Source: Anaerolineaceae bacterium UBA5838
GTDB taxonomy: Bacteria > Chloroflexota > Anaerolineae > Anaerolineales > Anaerolineaceae
Direction of reading: 5' to 3'
NCBI GenBank assembly: GCA_002432795.1
Contig: DJGU01000123.1
Coordinates: 1-12,863, forward strand
Length of the DNA stretch: 12,863 nt
This document shows, one piece after another, positions 1 to 5,879 of this stretch; the stretch's first letter is position 1; every line of letters begins with the position of its first letter. The notes below the pieces were generated by a model. That model saw only the letters and a list, made by a program, of their open reading frames with translations. It was not told the origin of the DNA and ran no database searches. A program made the position numbers and the translations under genes.

Positions 1-4
1 AAAA

Positions 5-106
5 GAGGCTCAGAATGACAGGGACTGTAGGCTTGTCATCCTGAACGCAGTGAAGGATCTTGCATTGTCTACCATTAAGATTCTTCGCAAAAAAGGCTCA
101 ATGACA
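5..106. repeat. REP-like cluster of three TGTCATyCTGA repeat units
   Basis: Three related units lie here. Unit A at 5-20 reads on the minus strand as TGTCATTCTGAGCCTC. Unit B at 34-62 begins TGTCATCCTGAACGCAG on the plus strand and continues into a GTGAAGGATCTT tail. Unit C at 77-106 is inverted again, beginning TGTCATTGAGCC on the minus strand and ending GCGAAGAATCTT. A and B form a near-perfect inverted pair (11 bp arms, one mismatch), and B and C form a longer imperfect one. The motif resembles short interspersed palindromic repeats that recur outside genes in many bacterial genomes. That it is multicopy in this genome is inference, because only this cluster is visible. Confidence 0.55.
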
Positions 107-258
107 ATTACTACATTTGGTGGGTTGGCTATCGCGAGGCGCAGGTTGATATGGATTCCATGACGACGACCCATCCTACGATTGCATTTTCCGATATTTT
201 TTGAATATTCATTTGTTGGGAAACTGTTTTCAGGGCACTAAAATGAGAAACTCCAGTT

Positions 259-316
259 TTAAAGGAAAGAATCTATTTTATTATTAGTTTTTAATTAAGT
301 AGTAATAAGTAATAGG
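259..316 (-). other. AT-rich unwinding element with DnaA-trio-like tract
   Basis: Positions 269-313 are almost pure A/T, in contrast to the roughly half-GC genes nearby. At the right edge (296-315) the plus strand shows repeated TAG/TAA triplets (TAGTAATAAGTAATAG at 300-315) ending in GGGG. On the minus strand this reads as CTATTACTTATTACTACT, close to the trinucleotide ladder next to the DnaA boxes of Bacillus oriC, on which DnaA assembles on single strands. A degenerate box-like nonamer (TGGGGAAAA, 7 of 9 in inverse orientation) lies at 329-337, between the trio and the main box cluster. Confidence 0.7.
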
Positions 317-407
317 GGCTGTTGAAAGTGGGGAAAACGCCAGTTGGAAGCGGAAAACTGCCGTTTTGAACGAAGAAAAAGTCCTATCTTTTCTCTCCAC
401 ACATCAC

Positions 408-593
408 TGTGGATAATCTGGATTTGTTTAGAGGTTGTCAACAGGGGTTCTGAACCTGAAAAGGAAGGGTGTTTTTCATCCACAGCTGCTGATAAAATTA
501 TCCACGGTATCTTTTGGAATCATCCCAGGTAATCCACATACTCTTCGCTAAATTTCCACAGCAAAAAGGCTGTTTATCCACAGATTATTCACA
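408..593. promoter_or_regulatory. Cluster of DnaA boxes
   Basis: Perfect TTATCCACA nonamers lie at 408-416 (minus strand) and 574-582 (plus strand). Plus-strand copies with one mismatch are TCATCCACA 476-484, TTATCCACG 498-506, TAATCCACA 530-538 and TTATTCACA 585-593; the last fits the looser TTATNCACA consensus. Weaker 7 of 9 candidates are TTGTCAACA 435-443 and ATTTCCACA 552-560. The last two strong boxes start 11 bp apart, which puts them on the same helical face. The final box covers the stop codon of the nucleotidyltransferase gene. A cluster this dense is expected only at an origin or a strongly DnaA-controlled site. Confidence 0.82.
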
Positions 594-1596
594 GCCCGTA
601 GTTCTGGCGGTAGTCTGTGAGAATGTTATCGCCGGCGTCGATAAAGTGATCCAAAGCCTGGAGCAGGTCTTCTTTGCGCTCAGGGACAAAATCAAGCGCG
701 GAAAGAAATTGAAGCCAGGTTTCCTGCTGGGCGGGATCATCCGCCAGCACGCCCTCCGCCTGGCGCCAGGTTTCCAGCATCGGCCAAAGCACGGCGTGCA
801 GAGCGTCGCCCTGCGCCAGGGCGTCACAAGCGTTGAGGAAGTAGCCCTTGCGGTGGCGTGAGAGGTTCGGCGGGCAATTAGGACTGGCGCTGGCACTTTG
901 CAGGGCAAGTTCCCAGGCTGGGCGCCAATCGTGGTAGAGCTCCAGGCTCATTTTGTCATTGCCAATCAGCCTGGCAAGTTCCCCGGAAAGATGGGCTTGC
1001 CCGAGCGCCTGAACCCTTTCGGGGAAGGTGGTCATAAAGCGGCGGATAGTCAGCGCAGGTCCATTCAGAGCGGCGATGCTGTTGGCGGCTGCACCAACAC
1101 TCTTGAAGTAGAGGTCGACCCAATCCTGAAAGTTGACCTCCTGCTCATCATTGAGGTCAAACCACTGCTGACGAGCTGTGTCACTGAATTTCAGGGCACG
1201 CGCATGCGTGTTTTCGGGGGCATCAAATTGGGAGCTTACCCCTGCCTGGATAAATTCGAGCCAGTGGTCTGTGTCATGCAGAATGTTGCCGTGATTGCAG
1301 AGCGAAAAGCCGATCCAGGGATTTTGCCGCAGGCGGCGGTGGTAGGTGTAGAAAGACTGGTGGTGGTGCTCGATATCGAGCGAAACCTCATAAGTCACCC
1401 GCAGTACTTCGCGCGATTGGGCGGGATATTCCTTGTGGACAAAGACCATGTCGATGTCAGTTGTGCCTCCCAGCAGGGGCTCTTCGCTTATAACGGATCC
1501 GGTCAGGTAAACCGCAACGATATCATTCGGCTGACGCAGCCTCCTGGCAACATGATCGCGAGCGGTCTTGGTGAGCATTTCCGTGTTGATACGCAT
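589..1596 (-). CDS. Nucleotidyltransferase-fold protein, substrate unknown
   Basis: A 335-residue soluble protein whose N-terminus carries the polymerase-beta/aminoglycoside-adenylyltransferase signature: a Gly-Ser pair at 33-34 (LTGS) followed by a DxD pair at D47 and D49 (TTDIDM). D74 or E76 in a following strand could supply the third carboxylate. Such enzymes move a nucleoside monophosphate onto a small molecule, protein or RNA. The helical C-terminal two thirds was not matched to a named family, so no substrate is proposed. The ATG start is supported by AAGGAG at 1602-1607, five bases upstream. That SD overlaps the stop codon of the upstream deoxynucleoside kinase, so the two are probably cotranscribed and translationally coupled. 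The gene runs toward the origin and its stop lies inside a DnaA box. No terminator hairpin is visible after it. Antibiotic modification is possible but unsupported. Confidence 0.8.
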   Translation of the reverse strand: MRINTEMLTKTARDHVARRLRQPNDIVAVYLTGSVISEEPLLGGTTDIDMVFVHKEYPAQSREVLRVTYEVSLDIEHHHQSFYTYHRRLRQNPWIGFSLCNHGNILHDTDHWLEFIQAGVSSQFDAPENTHARALKFSDTARQQWFDLNDEQEVNFQDWVDLYFKSVGAAANSIAALNGPALTIRRFMTTFPERVQALGQAHLSGELARLIGNDKMSLELYHDWRPAWELALQSASASPNCPPNLSRHRKGYFLNACDALAQGDALHAVLWPMLETWRQAEGVLADDPAQQETWLQFLSALDFVPERKEDLLQALDHFIDAGDNILTDYRQNYGL

Positions 1597-1605
1597 GAGA
1601 ACTCC

Positions 1606-2244
1606 TTATTCGGTCAGGGGCAGACTTTCCTGGTAGGGCACAAGCTGCAGCGCTTGGCGGATGCGGTTGATCATGTACTGCAGCGCCTGTGGATCGGCAA
1701 TGAAATCGAGGTCGTCGGTGTCAATAGGCAGCAAATGCTGCTGCCATTTTGGCAGATTGATGAAAGTCTCATAGGCTTCGGCAAGCTCCTCAATGTAGGC
1801 ACGTTCCATGCTGCGTTCGTAGGGGCGGTCGCGATGAGCGATGCGGTGCATCAGGGTGTTGGTATTGGCACGCAAGAATACCAGCAGATCGGGTTGGGGG
1901 ATCTTATCTGCCAGGGCAAAGTGAACTTTATGATAGATATGAAGTTCATCTCCGCTCAGGTTGATGCCGGCAAAGAGGGCGTCTTTATCAAAGGTGTAAT
2001 CCGAAACAAGGTTCCGACCTGCTGCCAGGGTGCTTGGAATTACCTGGTGTTGGTGGGTATAGCGGCTCATCAGGAAGAAAATTTGGGTTTGGAAGGCATA
2101 ACGCTGCCGGTCGGCATAAAAACTTCCAAGAAAAGGGTTTTCCTCAAAGACTTCCAGCAGCAAATCAGCCTCAAAGGCTTTATGAATCAGACGCGCCAGG
2201 GAAGTTTTTCCGACACCAATAACACCTTCAATAGCTAGATACAC
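1606..2244 (-). CDS. Deoxynucleoside kinase (dCK/dGK-type)
   Basis: A 212-residue kinase that would phosphorylate a deoxynucleoside with ATP in deoxynucleotide salvage in the cytoplasm. Visible features are a P-loop at 7-14 (GVIGVGKT); the E-x-F-E-E-N-P-F-L segment at 31-39 with the catalytic acidic residues; an FQTQIFFL helix at 51-58; SDYTFDKDALFA at 81-92, where many relatives have DRS; and an arginine-rich LID near 134-148 followed by YIEELAEAYE. The SDY form in place of DRS is seen in some bacterial lineages and need not mean loss of function. The start is GTG, with GGAG nine bases upstream. The ABC ATPase gene ends 52 bp upstream. A TATAGT at 2278-2283 could be a -10, but no well-spaced -35 goes with it, so the gene may be read from the transporter operon. 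The preferred nucleoside cannot be told from sequence. Confidence 0.88.
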   Translation of the reverse strand: MYLAIEGVIGVGKTSLARLIHKAFEADLLLEVFEENPFLGSFYADRQRYAFQTQIFFLMSRYTHQHQVIPSTLAAGRNLVSDYTFDKDALFAGINLSGDELHIYHKVHFALADKIPQPDLLVFLRANTNTLMHRIAHRDRPYERSMERAYIEELAEAYETFINLPKWQQHLLPIDTDDLDFIADPQALQYMINRIRQALQLVPYQESLPLTE

Positions 2245-2296
2245 AATCGTTCACTCCGGATATTTGAGATGACTAAAACTATACCACAAAGGACTT

Positions 2297-3085
2297 TTAC
2301 AACTGGCAGGCAGGCGCGGTTGTGTCCTTTAACTGCGCGTGCAGCAGACGCGCGGCTTCGGTGAATTCCGGCAGATAGCGCATGGCATCCGTACGCGGAC
2401 GGGGTAATTCGATGGGAAGATCCATGATCAAACGCGCCGGACGGCAGGTGAGCACCAGCACGCGATCAGCCAGGAATATTGCCTCAGAGATGGAATGCGT
2501 TACCATCAGGACGGTCTTGCGCCGCTCATTCCAGATGCGGAGCAGTTCATCACCCATGCGTTCCCGCGTCAGCGCATCCAGTTGACCGAAGGGCTCATCC
2601 AGCAGCAAAATCTCCGGGTCTTGCACCAGGCAGCGCGCGATTGCCACCCGCTGAGCCATCCCACCGGAAAGTTCATGGGGATAAGCTTTTTCAAAACCCT
2701 CCAGCCCCACTAAGCGAATCATCTCCTGGGTTAAGACGGAAATTTCTGCTTCAGGACGCTGATCAATTTCAAGAGGGAGGCTGATGTTGTCCCTGAGCGT
2801 TCGCCAGGGGAGCAAATTAGGCTTCTGGAACACTAATCCGGTCTGCGCTTTGTCCTCAGCCACACCAGGAAACAGTATTTTTCCTCCCGTAGGCTGAATT
2901 AGACCCGCTACTGCTCGCAGAAGCGTGCTTTTTCCACCGCCCGAAGGACCTACTATGCACACGAAAGCATTTTTCTCAATAGAAAAACTGATTTTGTCGA
3001 GAACCTCGAGGCTGCCGTCGCTGTCCACAAAGGACACCTCAAGGTCATTCACCTCCAAGGCTATCTCACCGGGTGAAAGCGTCAC
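2297..3085 (-). CDS. ABC importer ATP-binding protein (SsuB/TauB/ThiZ type)
   Basis: The nucleotide-binding subunit that drives the importer encoded upstream, at the inner face of the membrane. Counting from the GTG start used here (262 residues), it has Walker A GPSGGGKST at 46-54, Q-loop Q87, signature LSGGM at 139-143, Walker B ILLLDEP at 159-165 and switch His197. The SGGM signature and overall spacing are typical of ATPases for nitrate, sulfonate, taurine and pyrimidine importers. The frame is open further to a TTG at 3106, but GGGAGG at 3092-3097 sits six bases before the GTG at 3085, which makes that the better start. It overlaps the 3' end of the binding-protein gene by 20 bp, implying coupled translation. 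No substrate specificity can be read from this subunit. Confidence 0.92.
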   Translation of the reverse strand: MTLSPGEIALEVNDLEVSFVDSDGSLEVLDKISFSIEKNAFVCIVGPSGGGKSTLLRAVAGLIQPTGGKILFPGVAEDKAQTGLVFQKPNLLPWRTLRDNISLPLEIDQRPEAEISVLTQEMIRLVGLEGFEKAYPHELSGGMAQRVAIARCLVQDPEILLLDEPFGQLDALTRERMGDELLRIWNERRKTVLMVTHSISEAIFLADRVLVLTCRPARLIMDLPIELPRPRTDAMRYLPEFTEAARLLHAQLKDTTAPACQL

Positions 3086-4034
3086 TGAATGCCTCCCGGA
3101 CATCAATTTCTTTGGTCATTAAGCCCAGTTCGAGCAAAACGGTCTGCATATTCTCCCAACGCTCAACTTCCAACTCTGCGGGCTTTGCTTCGAGCTGCCA
3201 AATCTTGATCGATTCAAGCAGGACCTGCTTTTGAATTGGATCATCTGCCGCCAGGTTCTCGACGTACTTCTGGCAGACTTCATAGGCCATTTCCGGATCA
3301 GCAGCTGTGACTGCCAGGGCTTCATTCATGGCGTTGACCATCCCCTGGACGAGTTCTGAACGCTCATTCAGCGATTTTTCGTTTGTTACCAGGCAGTTGC
3401 CAACCAGTGAGAGAGAGTCTGCCACTCGCAGCAGGTCAATTTCATAACCCCGGGCTCGCAGTTGCACGGGTTCGTTCGCCAGGTAGACTACCACTGCGTC
3501 CACCTGTTCGGTGACCAGTGCTTCCACTTGCGTGAAACCGATCGATCGCAGCTCGTAATCGGCATCGCCTAAGCCGGCGTGGGCAGCCAGTGCTTCAAAA
3601 CCGATATAATTCGCGCCGTAAAGCCCAGGCAGACCGATCACCTTGCCGCGCAGGTCGGCTGGCTGGCTGATCTGGCTGGTTTTCAGGGAAGCTACTCCAA
3701 CAGGATAATCTTTGTACCATTCCCTCACCGAAATTACCGGAAGTCCTTGGGCGCGGCTGAGCAGCACCTGCTCACCGGAAGCAATCATGAATTGCTGATT
3801 GTCCGAGCCTACCAGAGCCACCATGTCGGCTTCGTTGCCGTAAGCCAGGCTCACTTCCAGACCATATTTGGCAAAAATACTTTTTTCAATAGCGACATAA
3901 AACGGCGCAAACTGGACGTTGGGAATGTAGGTCAGGTTGAGCGTGATTTTTGTGATGTCCGGTTCTGGGCTGGCTGCTTTGCACGCGGTCAGTGCCAAAC
4001 AAAGGATCAGTACGAGAAACATTATCCGCTTCAT
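3066..4034 (-). CDS. NMT1/THI5-like substrate-binding lipoprotein (pyrimidine or riboflavin type)
   Basis: The 322-residue binding protein of the ABC importer. A signal peptide ends in the lipobox LTAC with the lipidated Cys at 18, so the mature protein is membrane-anchored outside the cell membrane. The body starts with TLNLTYIPNVQFAPFYVA and contains a GLPGLYGANYIGFEAL stretch and IGFTQVEALVTEQVDAVV. These are hallmarks of the NMT1/THI5-like family: ThiY for hydroxymethylpyrimidine-type thiamine precursors, and the related RibY for riboflavin in Chloroflexus. Sequence reading alone does not separate the two. AAGGAG at 4041-4046 precedes the ATG by six bases and overlaps the permease stop codon, so the gene is translated as part of the permease-binding protein-ATPase operon. 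No FMN or TPP riboswitch is visible upstream to decide the ligand. Confidence 0.88.
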   Translation of the reverse strand: MKRIMFLVLILCLALTACKAASPEPDITKITLNLTYIPNVQFAPFYVAIEKSIFAKYGLEVSLAYGNEADMVALVGSDNQQFMIASGEQVLLSRAQGLPVISVREWYKDYPVGVASLKTSQISQPADLRGKVIGLPGLYGANYIGFEALAAHAGLGDADYELRSIGFTQVEALVTEQVDAVVVYLANEPVQLRARGYEIDLLRVADSLSLVGNCLVTNEKSLNERSELVQGMVNAMNEALAVTAADPEMAYEVCQKYVENLAADDPIQKQVLLESIKIWQLEAKPAELEVERWENMQTVLLELGLMTKEIDVREAFSDAFTR

Positions 4035-4044
4035 TTAATTCTCC

Positions 4045-4857
4045 TTAAACTTCCTTGCGCCAGGTTTGCCAGGATAGAACTCTGTTTTCGAGCAGCAACA
4101 CAAAGCCATATAGGCTGGCTGCAAGTATAACCAGGCAAATGACGGCAACGAATACCAGGGCGGTATCATACTGACCGCGCCCGACATTGATCAGAAAGCC
4201 CAGACCGCGGTCCGAGGCTACCAACTCTCCCACAATCGCGCCAATCACCGACAAGCTGGCCCCAACGCGCAGCCCGCCAAGAAAGACCGGCAGTGCGGCA
4301 GGGATCTCGAGATAGCGCAGTGTCTGGGCGGGGCTTGCCCGGAGAGATTCCATCACTTCGCGCAGCTCAGGCGGCACATCCCTCAGACCTACCAGCGTGT
4401 TGACCAGCACCGGGAAGAAAACGGTCAGAGAGCAAATAAGGACTTTGCTGAGCAAACCCGGTCCAAACCAAATGACCAGCAAAGGCGCGATGGCTGCCAT
4501 GGGGATGGACTGACTGCCCACCAGAAAAGGGGAGAGCAAACGTTCTGCCAAAGGGGATTTGGAAAGCGCGTAGCCGAGAAGGGTGGCTGCACTGACTCCA
4601 AATAGCAATCCCAGCAGGATTTCCCCAAGTGTGGCAGAAAAGTGCCGCCATAGCAGACCCGTCCTGAGTACATCGAGAAATTTCCTGCCTACTTCAGCAG
4701 GGCTGGGCAGAATAAAGCCCGGTAAATTCAATGCCAGTACCAACACTTGCCAGATTAACAGGAATAGCAATACGGACAAAAGTGTCAAAAGCATGCGATT
4801 TCTGCTAAGGCGCTGCCAGAAATCTGTTTTTATCGTAGAAGATGGAGTCTCTTTCAT
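4045..4857 (-). CDS. ABC importer permease (SsuC/TauC/ThiX type)
   Basis: A 270-residue inner-membrane subunit, first gene of the importer operon. A hydrophobic helix at about 22-43 is followed by several more (near 75-97, 113-131, 137-156, 198-213 and 232-256). The cytoplasmic EAA loop that docks on the ATPase lies around 170-197 (MESLRASPAQTLRYLEIP, then LP at 189-190 and GG at 194-195). Length and topology fit the BPD_transp_1 family of nitrate/taurine/pyrimidine-type permeases, which work as homodimers. It lies directly upstream of the matching binding protein, with a 10-base gap. The ATG has no strong SD; only a weak GGA lies in the roughly 22-base predicted leader. A -10-like TATACT lies at 4886-4891 on the minus strand. 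Confidence 0.92.
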   Translation of the reverse strand: MKETPSSTIKTDFWQRLSRNRMLLTLLSVLLFLLIWQVLVLALNLPGFILPSPAEVGRKFLDVLRTGLLWRHFSATLGEILLGLLFGVSAATLLGYALSKSPLAERLLSPFLVGSQSIPMAAIAPLLVIWFGPGLLSKVLICSLTVFFPVLVNTLVGLRDVPPELREVMESLRASPAQTLRYLEIPAALPVFLGGLRVGASLSVIGAIVGELVASDRGLGFLINVGRGQYDTALVFVAVICLVILAASLYGFVLLLENRVLSWQTWRKEV

Positions 4858-4885
4858 GATTCGATTCGATTATTCCAGATAGTTG

Positions 4886-4891
4886 AGTATA
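4886..4891 (-). promoter_or_regulatory. Putative -10 of the ABC importer operon
   Basis: On the minus strand TATACT lies 28 bases before the permease ATG and would start a leader of about 22 bases. At 16-18 bp spacing the -35 region (ACAAGG/TACAAG) matches TTGACA poorly, so an activator may be needed or the call may be wrong. The leader is too short for a TPP or FMN riboswitch. Confidence 0.4.
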
Positions 4892-4960
4892 CGATATTTA
4901 GGGGTTTCCTTGTAGGCTAATACTCTTGTGTAATACTCTTTGGCTAGAGATACTTTGGAC

Positions 4961-4990
4961 TGGAAATCGTGAATCGAATCCGGCTATAAT
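4961..4990 (+). promoter_or_regulatory. nadK promoter, likely giving a leaderless mRNA
   Basis: A perfect -10 TATAAT lies at 4985-4990. TGGAAA at 4961-4966 could be a weak -35 (4 of 6) at 18 bp spacing. The expected start of transcription, six to eight bases after the -10, falls at 4996-4998, on the ATG at 4998. There is no SD in front of that ATG or of the in-frame ATG at 5007, consistent with leaderless translation. Confidence 0.6.
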
Positions 4991-4997
4991 AAACCCC

Positions 4998-5879
4998 ATG
5001 CATGCAATGACCCCTTTCGCTCCGAAGAATATCCTCCTGATGCCGAACGCGGCTGTTCCAAAAGCCTCCCTTTTGGCGGATCGCATCTCTGCTTGTCTGA
5101 AAACTCATGCCGTGGAACACAATGTTTTTTTCTACGATTACGAGAACCCCACTCAGCTTCCCCACATTGAAGGGCACGACCTGATTATCGTCATTGGTGG
5201 AGACGGCACGCTCCTCAGAGCCGGTCACTTCTGCGCTCCCCTCGATATACCCTTGCTGGGCGTTCAGGCCGGGCGGCTGAGTTTCCTGGTTGAATTGAAC
5301 GAGATTGATCTTGAGCGCAACCTTGAGCGTTTGCTCTCCGCAGACTACCGTCTTGAACGTCGTATGATGCTTCAGGCTGAGTTTCTGAAAAATGGTGACG
5401 TGATACAGCGCTGGGATGTGATCAATGAGGCGCTTATTTCCCGGGGGAGAGATGCCCGACCTATCGAAGTTCGCGTGGATCTTAATGAAGGCTATATGAT
5501 GTCCTACATCGCCGATGGTCTGATTGTGGCTACGGCGACTGGCTCGACTGCTTACGCCCTGGCTGCCGGGGGGCCAATTCTCCCTCCGGAATTGCGCAAT
5601 ATGCTCGTTTTGCCTATCGCACCGCATCTTTCGCTCGATCGCGCAGTCGTGCTGGCGGAAGGCGCGGTTGTAAACCTGCGTGCGATCAGTGATTTTGAAG
5701 TGGTGCTCAGCGTTGACGGCACAACACCGATCTCCATAGGTCCAGAAAACAGTATCCGCGTTACAGCGAACAAAAAGTCCCTGCTGATGGCGCGATTTGG
5801 CGAACCCAATTACTTTTATCGCGATCTTGCCGGCATACTACAGCGAAATCCCATCCTTGAAATGGAATCCAATGACTGA
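4998..5879 (+). CDS. nadK: NAD kinase
   Basis: ATP-NAD kinase, which makes NADP+ from NAD+ in the cytoplasm. From the ATG at 4998 the protein is 293 residues, normal for the family. The GGDGT motif is at 67-71 (D69 catalytic), NE at 143-144, the glycine-rich ADGLIVATATGSTAYALAAGGP region at about 172-192, and SVDGT at 238-242. The usual GVNxGxLGFL motif appears as GVQAGRLSFL (88-97), with Gln for the conserved Asn and Ser for Gly. This variant may be lineage-specific. The frame is open back to a TTG at 4926, but that lies upstream of the TATAAT at 4985, so the start is 4998 or 5007. The 3' end overlaps the next gene by 8 bp, so it heads a plus-strand operon with the zinc-ribbon protein and recN. 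Confidence 0.93.
   Translation: MHAMTPFAPKNILLMPNAAVPKASLLADRISACLKTHAVEHNVFFYDYENPTQLPHIEGHDLIIVIGGDGTLLRAGHFCAPLDIPLLGVQAGRLSFLVELNEIDLERNLERLLSADYRLERRMMLQAEFLKNGDVIQRWDVINEALISRGRDARPIEVRVDLNEGYMMSYIADGLIVATATGSTAYALAAGGPILPPELRNMLVLPIAPHLSLDRAVVLAEGAVVNLRAISDFEVVLSVDGTTPISIGPENSIRVTANKKSLLMARFGEPNYFYRDLAGILQRNPILEMESND

Larger units (their letters stand above)
259..593. other. Probable chromosomal replication origin (oriC)
   Basis: This gene-free block combines an AT-rich stretch (259-316), a DnaA-trio-like tract at its right end (about 296-315) and a dense cluster of DnaA-box-like nonamers (408-593). Two boxes match TTATCCACA perfectly and several others at 8 of 9. Read on the minus strand the order is boxes, short GC-containing spacer, trio, AT-rich DNA. 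This is the basal unwinding arrangement known from Bacillus oriC. DnaA would bind the boxes, extend along the trios and melt the AT-rich DNA for helicase loading. No dnaA gene is visible, so the call rests on motif density and order. A DnaA-regulated promoter or plasmid-type origin is less likely. The two parS sites 12 kb away support a chromosomal origin region. Confidence 0.8.

Noticed and set aside
446..456. GGTTC-T-GAACC palindrome within the oriC block
   Set aside because: It is a short perfect symmetry that matches no origin-binding protein site I can name, so it is not called.
295..532. Two 62-codon open frames, one on each strand, in the oriC block
   Set aside because: Both run across DnaA boxes or the AT-rich element, lack SD sequences and have no protein-like features.
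1..588. CRISPR array or phage attachment site suggested by the repeats at the left edge
   Set aside because: The units alternate in orientation, differ in length and are not evenly spaced; no cas, integrase or tRNA gene is nearby.
898..2238. Long 446-codon plus-strand open frame opposite the kinase and nucleotidyltransferase genes
   Set aside because: It is antisense to two genes with clear family motifs, shows no recognisable domain and has no supported start.
4944..5627. 227-codon minus-strand open frame opposite nadK
   Set aside because: It lies inside the intact NAD kinase gene on the other strand and has no recognisable motif.
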